DNA of 64,000 bases from Patiria pectinifera. Its lineage: Eukaryota > Echinodermata > Asteroidea > Valvatida > Asterinidae. Position numbers and translations under genes: made by a program. Below are positions 21,355 through 32,310 of the stretch, in pieces. The stretch is from contig CM057142.1 in NCBI GenBank assembly GCA_029964075.1, positions 36,830,392-36,894,391 of the forward strand, written 5' to 3'. Below the pieces are notes generated by a model. It had not been told where the DNA came from and searched no databases. It saw nothing but the letters and a program-made list of their open reading frames with translations. Numbering within the stretch: the first letter of the stretch is position 1; each line of letters starts with the position of its first letter.

Positions 21355-22545
21355 TGTAAGTCATTAGGTCCAGTCAAAAGTCAAGTCACGAGTCATTTGG
21401 TCTAAACACAAGTCAAGTCACAAGTATCTTTGTCCAAGAACACGTCAAGTTGCACATCATTTTGTCCAGCTGTAATAAGCTCAAAGAATCTGGCGTCAAC
21501 TTACGAGTTATTTTGAACATACCTCCTTAATTCCCCATTTTCAATGTGTTGCAATTACTATTCTTGTAGTTTATTTACATATCTGTCGGATATTAGCCCT
21601 TTGTATACTTTAATAAATTTACTTTAGGCCCAAAAAAAAAAGTCTCCGGTTTCTGGTATGGAGCTTGTCCAAAAAGTGGTGCGGCGACGCGGCTTTTTTT
21701 TTTTTTTTACCTGACTTTTTTGCTTCAAATGTCGGCTGATGACTGCGAATGGTGCCCGACTAAACTTAGTGCAAATATATGGGAGTCCAGAGAGGCCACA
21801 TAAAGCTTATTCTCGATCATAAGCCCATCTAAAAACACGTTAAAATTGTGCAGCAGCAGGATTCCAGTCAAACCAGTGAGTTTGGCGGTTTTGAGACATC
21901 ATCTTTTATTGAAAAAAAACTTTTCATTTTGCCGACGCGCATGGCTACGGCGACGCGCGCGCATACCAGAAACCGGAGACTTTTTTTTTTTTGGCCTTAC
22001 ATTGTAGAAATAAATGTTGAGATGACATGACAAAAAGACTTTGTATTGTTACCATGGAGCTTTACATGCAGACATGCCCGATCTAGAATTAGGGAAAATA
22101 TACATTCTGTCTAGGGCAGATTTTCAAGTACTAGAGGCTAGAAGTTATTTAGATTCAATAGCCATATGAAGCAAGAGTTTGTACGCTGCCCAGAATGACC
22201 GAAAATCTATTCGCAGTTAAGCCCCCCCCCCCTCGAAAAAAAAAGTCACAGCGCGACTACTCACCGCTCAATGTGGGTTTTAAGGTGCCGCACGAAATTG
22301 TTCGTTGTGTTTTGGCCATCAGTGACAGTGGATCCACATATTTTACAAACAGCAGACCTAGCGTCTGACTTGGGTTGGTAACAAGTCATTTTTTGCAATC
22401 ACAAGTCAAGTCACAAGTCATTGTTTGCAAGTCCAAGTCAAGTCACAAGTCAGAGCTGGTATTTACAAGTCAAGTCACAAGTCACAAAAATAGCAACTCG
22501 AGTCCGACTCGAGTCCAAGTCACATGACTCGAGTCAGCAAATCTG
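21355..22545. repeat. CAAGTCAAGTCACAAGTC repeat element, split by a MITE
   Basis: Two blocks (about 21360-21460 and 22370-22545) are rich in AAGTCAAGTCACAAGTCA units, ending in ACTCGAGTCCGACTCGAGTC. Between them sits MITE M1 copy B (21625-21999). The outer sequence looks like a non-autonomous DNA transposon or degenerate satellite-like element. Its ends were not defined. Confidence 0.55.
21625..21999. mobile_element. MITE family M1, copy B
   Basis: Left end TAGGCCC, A run, GTCTCCGGTTTCTGGTAT; right end ATACCAGAAACCGGAGAC, T run, GGCCTTA: terminal inverted repeats of about 30 bp. The body matches copies A and C throughout. No coding capacity and no obvious target duplication. Confidence 0.85.
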
Positions 22546-23192
22546 GTAATCTCTGGTTTTCACTTAGCTGAATAGCTGATGGCTTACATTCCTTGAATAG
22601 CTGTATACAAATTCGCTGTTTTAGAAAAAGGGGAAATTTTCTGAAAGCAAGGATCAATTTCAGTAATTCTTTTTTTTTCAGATGAAGAGAAGAACATTAT
22701 CGTCATATGTGTTTCATTTGGTGTAAAAATTTATAGAGCTTTTAAGGGAATAATCATCAATCCGGTCACTTTCGTTTTGACTCACGTTGTACATCAAAAA
22801 GGATTTACGATCAATGGTTTGCAATTTACATATGCCTATAGCCATAAAGTTGATGTACTCTGGCAACATATTTTACATTGAAGAAAAACATTGCTTTGCC
22901 GGTTTTTTTTTCACAACCGATCAATCATAACTAGCATGCCTCCTCTCTTCAATTATGAAGTTAGCACTCAATTGGGAGAGGAAGAAGAAGAATAATGTTG
23001 TTAGATTGTCAGCCATATTTGTGTCGGTTGTAGTGAACTAACCAAAAAATAAATACGACTTGTTAAGAAAAAAAAACAGCGAGGGGAAAAAATAGGGTAC
23101 AAATCACGGTGTCTCCGCCAGAGGTATAACTATATGGGGTCGAATTTCTTATGGCATCTGCCTTCTGGAAATGCATCAAATTGTTAGGGGCT

Positions 23193-23400
23193 ATAATAAT
23201 AATAATAATAATAATAATATCTAATTCTTGTATAGCGCCAAATCCGTCAAAATTGACGCTCAAGGCGCTTCACAGAAATAAAAATGAACATGTTAAAATT
23301 TAAGAATAAACTAAAACTTATACAAGACAAAACCTTTAAAATAACTATAAAATAATATGGTTGATAAAAGACAGCCAAACTGTCTATATAGGCGAAGGGA
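23193..23400 (-). mobile_element. L2/CR1-like LINE 3' end fragment
   Basis: A (TAA)n run (23193-23219) is followed by TTGTATAGCGCC and CTCAAGGCGCTTCACA. Read on minus this is the hallmark L2-clade tail: a GCGC-type stem followed by TATA and a TAA/TTA repeat. The same design ends the LINE at 54712. The right limit is approximate. It carries no RT and could also be a SINE with that tail. Confidence 0.7.
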
Positions 23401-24496
23401 ATCATTTGAACGGTGAAAAATGTTTTTTTTTTGTGTACAAGATTTCAAAGGGGGCACTCAAGAAAGTAACTGCTTGTTTTGCAGTTGGACACTGACCAAA
23501 AGTTACTTTTGATAAATATTTCGTTGACCAGTTAAAACAAAAGGTTTGAAATTAAATATGAATATCACATAACACGGTGAGCTATCCAGCATTATGTACC
23601 CGATGAGTGGATTGGCCAATCTCTGTTTTAAATGTATGAGTTCGTAGATTTAATTTGGTTTATCTGATTCGTTATATACGAATTTGTAGTTTCGAGGCAT
23701 TATAAACATCGGCAAAATCGTAAGTAGGTAAAAATAATGAAGCTGTCGAAATGAAAATATAAAAGTAGAAATAAAAAAAAATAATAAGGAGCAGTGCCTC
23801 ACCTTAATCAATGTCATTCATGTATTTGGGTATTTTATTGCTTAATTACAGAGTTTAACTTCGTATTATACAGAAATGGAAAGATGCGTTTTTATTCTGA
23901 TATTGTAATTGCAGTAAGAAACGTCACAGTTGGATCTGTTGAAACGAGTGTAATATATCATTTGTTTAATCATATGCACTCGTTGGTAGTGTATCGTGCA
24001 GTTCCAGTGCATCGATTATTACGCGAAATTTGCTTAACCAGATTTGCTTATTGCTTGTACACTAGTATGTACAGCTACGATGGTTGTCACGTTTGAATTA
24101 AAAAACATGCGTTTTATGTTTAAAACAAACATTATAGTCTGAAATGTACCGGTAGATTTTAATGAGATAAATCAATTTTATCGACTAAACGATAAAATAT
24201 CTTACACGCAGCACGAATGGGTTTTATGTTTAATGATTGTTGGAGATCATGAATAATGCATTAATGAGCGGATTGGCTAGCCCAGCAGCAACGTGGTTAG
24301 ACAGAGGCAAGGTGTGGGCTGTTGTCACGTGGAGAAGACCACTTCGTTGCAGTAACTGAATGTGGAAACATCGTTATCGCTATTCTCCTGTTCAGCTTCA
24401 AGTTATACTTCGAAATTTATCCGAAGTTGTCTTCGAATTTCTGAAAGTAGTTTCGTTGTCTGGTTGAAGTTGGATCTCATCGAGTAACTTCCAAGA

Positions 24497-24589
24497 ATGC
24501 CTAAATCCACCCGGTCATCAACTCCAGCTGCGAACAGGATGGATGCCGGCATTGGCAGGAGGCAGCGCGGGAGACCCCGTACGCGTTAA
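24497..24589 (+). CDS. short basic ORF with AT-hook-like end (30 aa)
   Basis: ATG to TAA, 30 residues: MPKSTRSSTPAAN followed by a basic tail with QRGRPRTR. GRP flanked by arginines is the AT-hook core, and a similar PRGRPKRRP opens the Ngaro ORF1 at 29059. It follows a GATTGGCT box (about 24271) and precedes AATAAA near 24630. It may be the 5' remnant of a transposable-element ORF rather than a gene. Confidence 0.25.
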   Translation: MPKSTRSSTPAANRMDAGIGRRQRGRPRTR

Positions 24590-25563
24590 TGATGTTTTGA
24601 TTGTACATGTATTCGTGTCTGAGTGTAATAGAATAAATCCTGGTCATTGTACCTTTTGTACGCTTTAATGGTTGAAAGACTGTACGAGTACTTGTCAGTC
24701 GAATTGATGATCAAAGTGCGAATATAAAGTACTAATTGTGAAAAAATATCCCCAACCCCAAAAATTATTCTAATTCACGCTAACAGTTTGCAAGCATCAT
24801 TTGAATTAGCTGTAAAACATTCAGTTGAAGTAATTAATTGCATCACACAGTAGTTATGTCCGCTGCTTTCTCAACCATGAACCCGAAATGTATATCCGTC
24901 TCTTTAAAAATAAGTTACTCTTCTATTTTCTTCTTTAGTTGCCATGCTTTCATATATTCGTAAAAAAAGAAAGGTGAATGCTATAAATAATTATGAAATC
25001 ATTTTGAAGTATTTTCAAAATATATTAAAATCTCAAATTGATACAATTGGTTTATCATACAGGCCTACCAATTTGTTGATTTGTTAACTTTATATACTGA
25101 AAAGTCAAAATTAGAATTCATAATGTACAAAGATTCGGAAATAGTAACATGTTAATGATTTAAAAAGTACACATCAGAATTTAGTTGGAAAATGGAGTGG
25201 AACAGACAGAAACATCCAAATGAGAGGTACCGGACAGGTTTTTATGTGCGCATCCTCTCATGACATGGCTTTGTCTTAATTAGAAGTTATTTTAATTATG
25301 TGTTAATGCCTCCAATTTCTTAGCCAAAGTAAAGTGGTTGCATTGTGAAAGCTGCTTATTAAAATAAATCTGTATAATAATCTGTGTCATACAGGGATTT
25401 ACAATTTGGATATAAAATGTACCTCATTCTAACCCTAAAAGTGTCAATATCGGAGCCGAAGATGGGGGACATTCCGCCCCTCGAATCTCAATTGTTCAAT
25501 GCCGCTGTAGAGTGAGATTTTGGCTCTATGAAATACGGACTCGATGGATGTATTGCGCATGCC

Positions 25564-25915
25564 TAAGGCCAAAAAAAAGTCTCCGGTTTCTGGTATGGAG
25601 CTTGCCCAAAAAGTGGTGCGGCGACGCGTCTTTTTTTTTTTTTACCTGATTGTTTTGCTTCAAATGTCGGCTGATGACTGTAAATGGTGCCCGACTATAC
25701 TTAGTGCAAATATATTATTCTCGACCATAACCCAATCAAAAACACGTTAAAATTGTGCAGCAGCAGGATTCCAGTCAAACCAATGAGTTTGGCGGTTTTG
25801 AGACATCATCTTTAATTGAAAAAAAAACTTTTTCATTTTGCCGACGCGCATGGCTACGGCGACGCACGCACATACCAGAAACCGGAGACTTTTTTTTTGG
25901 CCTTAGCGAAGATAA
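25564..25915. mobile_element. MITE family M1, copy C (best preserved)
   Basis: 352 bp with near-perfect terminal inverted repeats of about 33 bp: TAAGGCCAAAAAAAAGTC, then TCCGGTTTCTGGTAT, mirrored at the right end as ATACCAGAAACCGGAGAC and TTTTTTTTTGGCCTTA. Internal T11 run and GTGCAGCAGCAGGATTCC as in the other copies. Non-coding. Confidence 0.88.
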
Positions 25916-27548
25916 TTAGGATATAGACAGGTCACGTATGATGGTAAGAGTTCGTACATGTATAGAGACAATAGTCCAAATTTCATATGACATCGGATCG
26001 TTTTGAAATTTGGTGTGCATCCATAATTAAAAACATCCGTGCAGTTTTACTCAAATCAAACGAACAGTAATGTTTTTGTGTCTGAGTACGTTTACAATTT
26101 ACTCCACGTGCATGTGGATAACGTCACCATATAAAAAACAATCCAAACATCGACACACTACGTTCAAACACTGCGATACTCTGAATATTGACATTTCAGG
26201 CAAACGAAACATCTGATTTTCATATTATTTTTGTGTCCAACTTTGCCGCTCGGCCCGACCCTAAATGCTCTGCAGTGAAATTGGAGAAATGTGTGCGGTG
26301 GTTGTTGGCTGTTTCTGCCCTGCTCTTTAGTGGTCAAATGGGATTTTGTTAATATTCAATGCCATTAAGATAACGATTTTGTGTTACTTTACTTTAATGT
26401 ATGCGCTTTGCTTTCGTAGGCTTGTAGAGGAAGTAAATTCAATAAAATATCGCAATCAAATTTTGGTGCATGGTACTATTTGTTTCTTCAGTTAAACGTC
26501 GTCCAATAATCAAATAATTATATGCATGCCATTAAAGTCAGTCTAACTATGTAATGTGATGAAAAAAAATAGCACACCGAAATAGACGATCACGTGGGAA
26601 GATCGCAGGCGGGTTTTAATGAGTTTCTTTGCACAGTACAGAAGTCTTACTACAGTCTCTAAATAGGTGATTCTTTGAAGCGTACCATAACGGGATTAAG
26701 TAAATCATTACAAGCGATAAATAAACACACGTCTTTCATAAAAAAATTGACCACCCCATCCTAAAACTTAGTTAACAAGTCCTCAAATTTGAAAGAACCC
26801 CGTGTGTATGACATACATTCCAAGAGGAAATTGTACTGCTTTTCCTCCCAAAAGTCCAACTAAACTCCGGAAATTGTTACTATACATGTATTTTAATTCA
26901 TGAATGAAAAAAGGAGTCCATATGTTATTAAAAACTAATAATCATATGTTATTAAAACTAATAACGCTTAATTTTAAAATAATGTGATTCAAGCTTAATA
27001 TACTGTTGAAGTTATGCTGTGAAGTAGTGAAGAAACGTTCTTACACTGTTCCTAAATAGGATTAAAAAAAACAAAACAAAAAAAACCCCAATAACCCCAA
27101 AAGGGTCTTCCAACCATATAAAAGGTGACGCTTAATTCAGAGTTGCTTTTTTAACATTCTGCTGTCCCAGATGGAAACTTTGATCAATCTCAAGGAACCA
27201 TTCAAACTGCATCTTTTATGTAACAAACCAGATCCATATGTTCGATCAAAACACACTGTTTTAACAAAACTCTCCCCCAAAACAACCCCTATTGAGATTG
27301 ATTAAGTATTAAATTCTTGTCGATACTTTTAGTTCCAGCGAGGTTGGTCTTTGAAGACAACCAGTCTCTAGGTACCTTTGTTACGATCTATAACAATGCC
27401 CATTAGAGTACCCTCTTTAAACCGCGACATTTCAATTTCTCTTTAACTGAGGCTAGTCACTCACTACTCAATTCTAAGTAATGTTTGGAGGAAACTAATT
27501 TCATTTGTAAGTAATTCCACAAGGATAATGACACAAAGAGTCGAGTTT
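25916..27548. other. intergenic, nothing recognised
   Basis: AT-rich sequence with scattered stops in all frames. No motif, repeat or splice-bounded exon could be supported. Confidence 0.45.
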
Positions 27549-27696
27549 AATAAGCCTCTGTACTATAATGACGTCACACTTTGTTTACATGTGTGCTTTT
27601 CTATGGTGCTCAGTGGACCGGTCGTGGACCCCAACTGGCTCCGCAGGAAAGTGCACACGTAATCAAACTGTGACGTCATTAGTACAGAGGTTTATT
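27549..27696. mobile_element. small palindromic MITE (148 bp)
   Basis: The left arm AATAAGCCTCTGTACTATAA, then TGACGTCACACTTTGTTTAC, is mirrored by the right arm ending AGTACAGAGGTTTATT, with TGACGTCA in both arms. Arms are about 47 bp and diverge by a few bases. The centre is about 54 bp. TGACGTCA is the CREB/ATF site, so copies could carry regulatory potential; that is inference. Confidence 0.75.
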
Positions 27697-28624
27697 GTGA
27701 TCCCTTGCAAAAGTCTGAGTTCATAATTTCTCGGATTTAATATACAAAATAACGCCCTTTTTATTAACAAAAACGAACCAACCACTTGTTGTTGCAGTTG
27801 TATGTAATATCTAAAGCAGATACAATGGTGACAAGACCAATATCACAGCTACCATAAAATGATTGACTGTTTACACAGTTTATATTTAAGTGTTCTTCAG
27901 ATTACTCTGAAAGAAGTGCAAGATTACATTTGAACTGTGAAAGCGGCAAACAGCAGGAACCGTTAACCTTTTTTTATTACACCAATTTTATTTTTTACTG
28001 ACAAATTTCTACTCGACATTGTAATGACTTTCTTCGAGTACATGGTTCTTTTTATTTACTTTGACATCTCTGGGGAAATTATCTAAATCCAAAATAATTA
28101 TGATCACTGAAATAAAATACATGTCAACTAAAATCAAATGTACATAACCTTAAAAACACGGACTTATTTTTAATGATGTACTTAGAATATTTCCCAACTT
28201 AGAGTGAAAAGAACTATGGCGATCATGCACACAGTTACAAAGCGATGGAAAAACAGTTTAGAGCACAGTTACAAACTGGTTAATATAACCGCACTTACCA
28301 TTTAATGTTCAAAAATAACAAACAAAAATGTAATCATTTGTATACCGCCCCCCCCCCCTCCCCAACAAGCACAATGTACATGTACAAACTTTCTATGGCT
28401 TGGTTTATCGATAAACCAAAGACACAACTTAACTAACCAGTTTCTCACGTCTTTTAGCTAGGTGTGTAGAAGCACTGTTTGAAGTGTGAAGGTTCTATGG
28501 ACAGCTGTAAATGAAGCAATGTTGTCAATGTACAGCAAGAGCAAAGAAATAGCTGCTACAAAACTGCCATCCACAGCATCACAAAACATGCTCACTTGAG
28601 CACTTCATTAAATTAAAAGAAATC
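27697..28624. other. intergenic, nothing recognised
   Basis: A C10 run lies at about 28347. No gene or repeat supported before the Ngaro element. Confidence 0.4.
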
Positions 28625-28981
28625 ATAACACATTTTACCATATAACTGGTAAAATTTATTATACTCAGCGCAAAGTCCAATTTGATCGTACTTGTGGGAG
28701 TTCAATAATTGTACAGCATACAGTGTGCATGAGTATCCTGATTAAGGAAGGTTGTATGCAAATTGGGATTCTGAACACCCCTGGGCAACCAATAAAAGCA
28801 GAACATCGCTTGCGGGACGTGCGCAAACTTCATTGCGGACGTTGTATGCACTCTCCCTTTATTTTGCCGCGCTAGGATTGCGCGGCAGCCTATCAGCGCA
28901 TTGTTTTCTATCGGGAGTGCGCGGATTCACTTTTAGTCACGGCTTCAATCTAGAAACATCAACGCTCGATTGAAAACTTTT
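28625..28981 (+). repeat. Ngaro split direct repeat A1
   Basis: Nearly identical to A2 (34411-34767). It starts ATAACACATTTTACC and ends CTCGATTGAAAACTTTT. It contains TTTTACCA-TATAAC-TGGTAAAA near its outer edge and CAACCAATAAAAG (CCAAT plus TATA-like), so it probably includes the promoter. Confidence 0.93.
28631..28655 (+). promoter_or_regulatory. inverted repeat at A1 edge, putative recombinase arm site
   Basis: TTTTACCA and TGGTAAAA, 8-bp arms around TATAAC, lie a few bases inside the ATAA junction. The same structure begins A2. Tyrosine recombinases act on short inverted arms around a crossover core, so this is a candidate binding site, though offset from ATAA. Confidence 0.4.
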
Positions 28982-29058
28982 TTACACCCGAATTTCGGGT
29001 TTAATTAGAATTTGAATTACGAGCAAGTAGCGCGTGAGGAGTCCGCAAAGACAAGGAC

Positions 29059-30831
29059 ATGCCAAGAGGTCGACCCAAACGCAGGCCAGAGTCCGTACGG
29101 CCGTCACAGGGGCCACGAAAGAGAGCTTGCAGATCTTCGTCAGCGCCACAGAGAAGCTCGGCACGTCAGGCCGCAGTCCATGCCGCTGAGATTCACGGTG
29201 GGCCAAGTGTCGTCAGGGCACCAGGTCAGCCTGCTACAGGTATATCGGCGCTGTCCATGCCTGATGAGCCACGTCAGACGGCGGCTTCAGTCCAGTATAC
29301 AACAGAGCACCAGGCATCGATGGGTATGCCAAGTCATTATGGATATGGTCAGCCTTCACCTTTGACCCAATGGGCACCGTTGGATCAGGCAGCGCAGTCG
29401 GCACCGTTGGATCAAGCAGCGCAGTCGGCACCCGTGATAGACGCAGCGAGGCCCGTTGCATCCACGATGTTAGCCGCGGCTTATGGAGCAACTGGTGGGA
29501 TTGCGGCCAGCTCTTCGGCGGCTATGCCTCCGGTGGTACAGCCACTAGGCCTAGTCGGGAATCAGCCAGCGGTTTTTGCCTCTACTCCCCAAGGCCAAGG
29601 GTCGGGTGAGTTCCGTGGGGTCATGGGAAATAGTAGGTCATTCCCATCTGCTGCAAGCTTAATTTCTACCATGGGCATGATGGGGGAAATTCCAAGTAGG
29701 CCTAGGCCAATATTTACATCTCCTCCAAACATGACATCTTGCATTTCAAGTGGGCAAACAGTGGGTTTTCCTCCAAGCCAAGTGGGGGGACGAATAGCTG
29801 AGGCACCGTTGTATAATATTGCTAGTGGTATACCTATATATTCAGTTGCGTCGCCCCCCTGTCCAATCACTGCTACAAATGACACACATTTGTATACTGT
29901 TCCGTGGGGCATGGGTAACAATGTAACCAGTAACGTAGGTAGTGGTTTGTCGGCACCCTTGGTTAATAACCTACCGGGGATTGCAATCGATGGGGTTTCC
30001 GGAAATCCGAAACCTATTCCTCGCGTTCAGTCCACATCATTGATTGGGGGGCATGTTTCTCAGTCATTAAAAGACAAAATATGGCGGAATGAGTATGTAG
30101 ACATGTCACTGTTGTTCGCGGATAGCGCTTCGGAGGTACTTGCGCGGTCGAACAAAGCGGAAGAAGTCGCGCTAGTCATTGAAAACGACAAGATGTTTTT
30201 GCGTTCAAATCAGGCCAAAACAAGCCGTCAAAAGAAAATGGACACATGGGACAAGTGGGTGTCAGCTTTTCATACTTTTATGGCAATATACCTGGTTAAG
30301 TTTCCTTCTCGGGTTAACGAACTACTGAAATACACTGAGATTGTCCGCACGGCATCGGTTCAGTTCCCTGGCCGCAGTTGGCGATTGTATGACGAACAGT
30401 TTCGTCTCCGGCTTGAAGCCCAGCCCCACAAATCTTGGGGTGAGCTTGATGTCGAATTGTGGCTGACGGTCGCGTCTTACGAAGCGGCCCCTGCCGCATT
30501 CGGAGGGGCACCGCGGGCTGCACCGCACACGGTCACTCGCATATGCTTTGCGTTCAACAGTCCGAACGGCTGTAAGTTCGTCAACTGTAAATATCAGCAC
30601 AAATGCGCTGCATGTGGTCGTCACGGACACGGTTCGCCAACATGCAGATTTCCTGGCGTACACACGCGCCTCCAAACAGGGGGGGCAAGGGGGTTTTCGG
30701 GGAAAGGCTATGCACACTCTGTTCAACAAACAGCCTTGGCCGGCAGTCAGGTAGATTCAGCTGGATCAAAGAAAAATGCACATGCTTTGGTGACTGGGAA
30801 AGCTAATTTTCGTGCTCCCAACCCCAATTAA
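29059..30831 (+). CDS. Ngaro ORF1, Gag-like protein with two zinc motifs
   Basis: 590 residues from the ATG at 29059, 78 bp after A1. N terminus basic and Pro/Arg-rich (MPRGRPKRRPESVRPSQGPR). Residues about 20-320 are low-complexity Ala/Pro/Ser/Gly, with a 24-bp tandem repeat giving PLDQAAQSA twice (about 29380-29430). A conserved-looking helical block follows (KDKIWRNEYVDMSLLFA, KKMDTWDKWVSAFHTFM, SWRLYDEQFRLRLEA). The end carries a CCCH finger (C-x8-C-x4-C-x3-H, about residues 496-514) and a CCHC knuckle (C-x2-C-x4-H-x4-C, from 516). The role is RNA binding and particle assembly by analogy with Gag. It overlaps the RT frame by 38 nt. Confidence 0.85.
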   Translation: MPRGRPKRRPESVRPSQGPRKRACRSSSAPQRSSARQAAVHAAEIHGGPSVVRAPGQPATGISALSMPDEPRQTAASVQYTTEHQASMGMPSHYGYGQPSPLTQWAPLDQAAQSAPLDQAAQSAPVIDAARPVASTMLAAAYGATGGIAASSSAAMPPVVQPLGLVGNQPAVFASTPQGQGSGEFRGVMGNSRSFPSAASLISTMGMMGEIPSRPRPIFTSPPNMTSCISSGQTVGFPPSQVGGRIAEAPLYNIASGIPIYSVASPPCPITATNDTHLYTVPWGMGNNVTSNVGSGLSAPLVNNLPGIAIDGVSGNPKPIPRVQSTSLIGGHVSQSLKDKIWRNEYVDMSLLFADSASEVLARSNKAEEVALVIENDKMFLRSNQAKTSRQKKMDTWDKWVSAFHTFMAIYLVKFPSRVNELLKYTEIVRTASVQFPGRSWRLYDEQFRLRLEAQPHKSWGELDVELWLTVASYEAAPAAFGGAPRAAPHTVTRICFAFNSPNGCKFVNCKYQHKCAACGRHGHGSPTCRFPGVHTRLQTGGARGFSGKGYAHSVQQTALAGSQVDSAGSKKNAHALVTGKANFRAPNPN

Positions 30832-32310
30832 ATTGTCAGTGCTGCACTCACTGCTTTGCGATTATGACAACATTTTAGACAAAGCAATTTTGTTGGAAGG
30901 GTTTTCCAAGGGTTTTTCAATTGGATACAGTGGCCCTAGGTTTCGTAGGGATTCAGACTGCCTTCAATCAGCTTCATCGAACCCGGATATGGTCAAACTG
31001 AAATTGGAAAAAGAAATTCAAGCAGGCAGGATTGCCGGGCCTTTCGCGCACCCCCCCTTTGAAAATTTGCAATGTTCACCCATCGGGTTAGTACCCAAGA
31101 AGGAACAGGGCACTTTTCGATTGATACATCATCTCTCGTTCCCATACGGGGGTTCAATTAATGATTTTTAGAGGAAGAACAGTGCAAAGTACGGTATGCA
31201 TTGTTTGACGAGGCTGTAGATTTAGTTGTTCAAGCAGGAAAGGGGGCGTGGCTAGCAAAATCAGATATCAAATCGGCTTTCCGCCTGTTACCAATCACCC
31301 CGCTCGATTATGACTTGCTCGGTTTCAAGTTTGAAAATCAGTTCTACTTTGACAAATGTCTTCCCATGGGGTGTGCCATGTCGTGTGCGCTATTTGAGAA
31401 GTTTAGCTCTTTTCTAGAATTTAGTGTTCGCAAGATGGCCAAAGAGGGTGATGTAACACATTATCTAGATGATTTTTTGTTTGTTGGCCCATCGAGACAG
31501 TCATGTCAGACACGCCTAGACAATTTTCAAGCATTATGTGGTGAACTTTGTGTTCCCATTGTTACGGAAAAAACAGAAGGTCCGTCGCAGGTTCTCACAT
31601 ACTTGGGGCTTGAAATTGATGTGAATCAGTGGCAGGTAAGGGTTCCGCCCGACAAAGTAGCAATGCTCACCAATAAAGTGCGGGCTATGCTTGCTAAGCC
31701 AAAAGCAGAGTTAGTGCAAATCCAGTCCCTTGTCGGTTCTCTTAATTTCGTGTGCAAGGCTGTGTCGCCGGGTCGGGCGTTTATTAGGCGGCTTATTGCT
31801 TTGTCAAAGGGGTTAAAGCGACCATGGCATAGGGTGCGGATAACGAATGGCGCAAAACTTGATTTATTGATGTGGTTGACATTTTTGCGAGATTACAATG
31901 GTGTCACCCCACTGCTGAAGCATGAATGGGAATCTTCGGCAACACTTGAGTTTTTCACAGATGCAGCGGCTTCAATTGCTCTCTTGGAATTGTATCCTGT
32001 AGTTGTAGCCATCCTTGTGTGGGGGCCTATCTTAGCCAATCACAGAGTTCGGTTTCACTCTGATAACATGGCAGTGGTCCACATGATTAACGGACAATCT
32101 GCTCAATGTGAAAAGTGCATGCACTTAATTCGTTTACTTGTGTTAGAGTGTTTGAAGTTCAATATCATCTTCAAGGCAGCTCACATTCCAGGTGTATTTA
32201 ATGACAAAGCTGATGCATTATCTCGTTTTCAGATGCAGCGCTTCTTTGCCTTAGCCCCCCAGGTCGAGCCAGTGATGACTCCGCTTCCAATTCTTCCCCA
32301 AGTATGGTAG
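30794..32310 (+). pseudogene. Ngaro reverse transcriptase-RNase H (one frame break)
   Basis: The open frame begins at 30794 inside the ORF1 tail, with no ATG near its start (GTG at 30812). Motifs: ILLEGFSKGFSIGYSGPR, SPIGLVPKKEQGTFRLIHH, KSDIKSAFRLLPI, MGCAMSCALFEKF, YLDDFLFVG (YLDD at 31462-31473), LTYLGLEID. RNase H follows with FFTDAAA, LLELYP, HSDNMAVV and DKADALSR, so all four acidic residues are there, although the stretch between the first two is shorter than in relatives. At about 31166-31171 a T5 run causes a one-base shift and a TAG. Because other breaks in this assembly also fall in homopolymers, this may be an error. The product would synthesise element cDNA. Confidence 0.87.

Larger units (their letters stand above)
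22546..25563. other. intergenic with L2-type tail and a micro-ORF
   Basis: Besides the L2 tail (23193-23400) and the short basic ORF at 24497-24589, nothing was supported. A 100-codon open frame at 23794-24096 shows no domain. Confidence 0.45.

Noticed and set aside
22380..22540. CRISPR-like array of AAGTCAAGTCACAAGTC units
   Set aside because: Units are degenerate with no constant spacers, and the genome is animal nuclear DNA.
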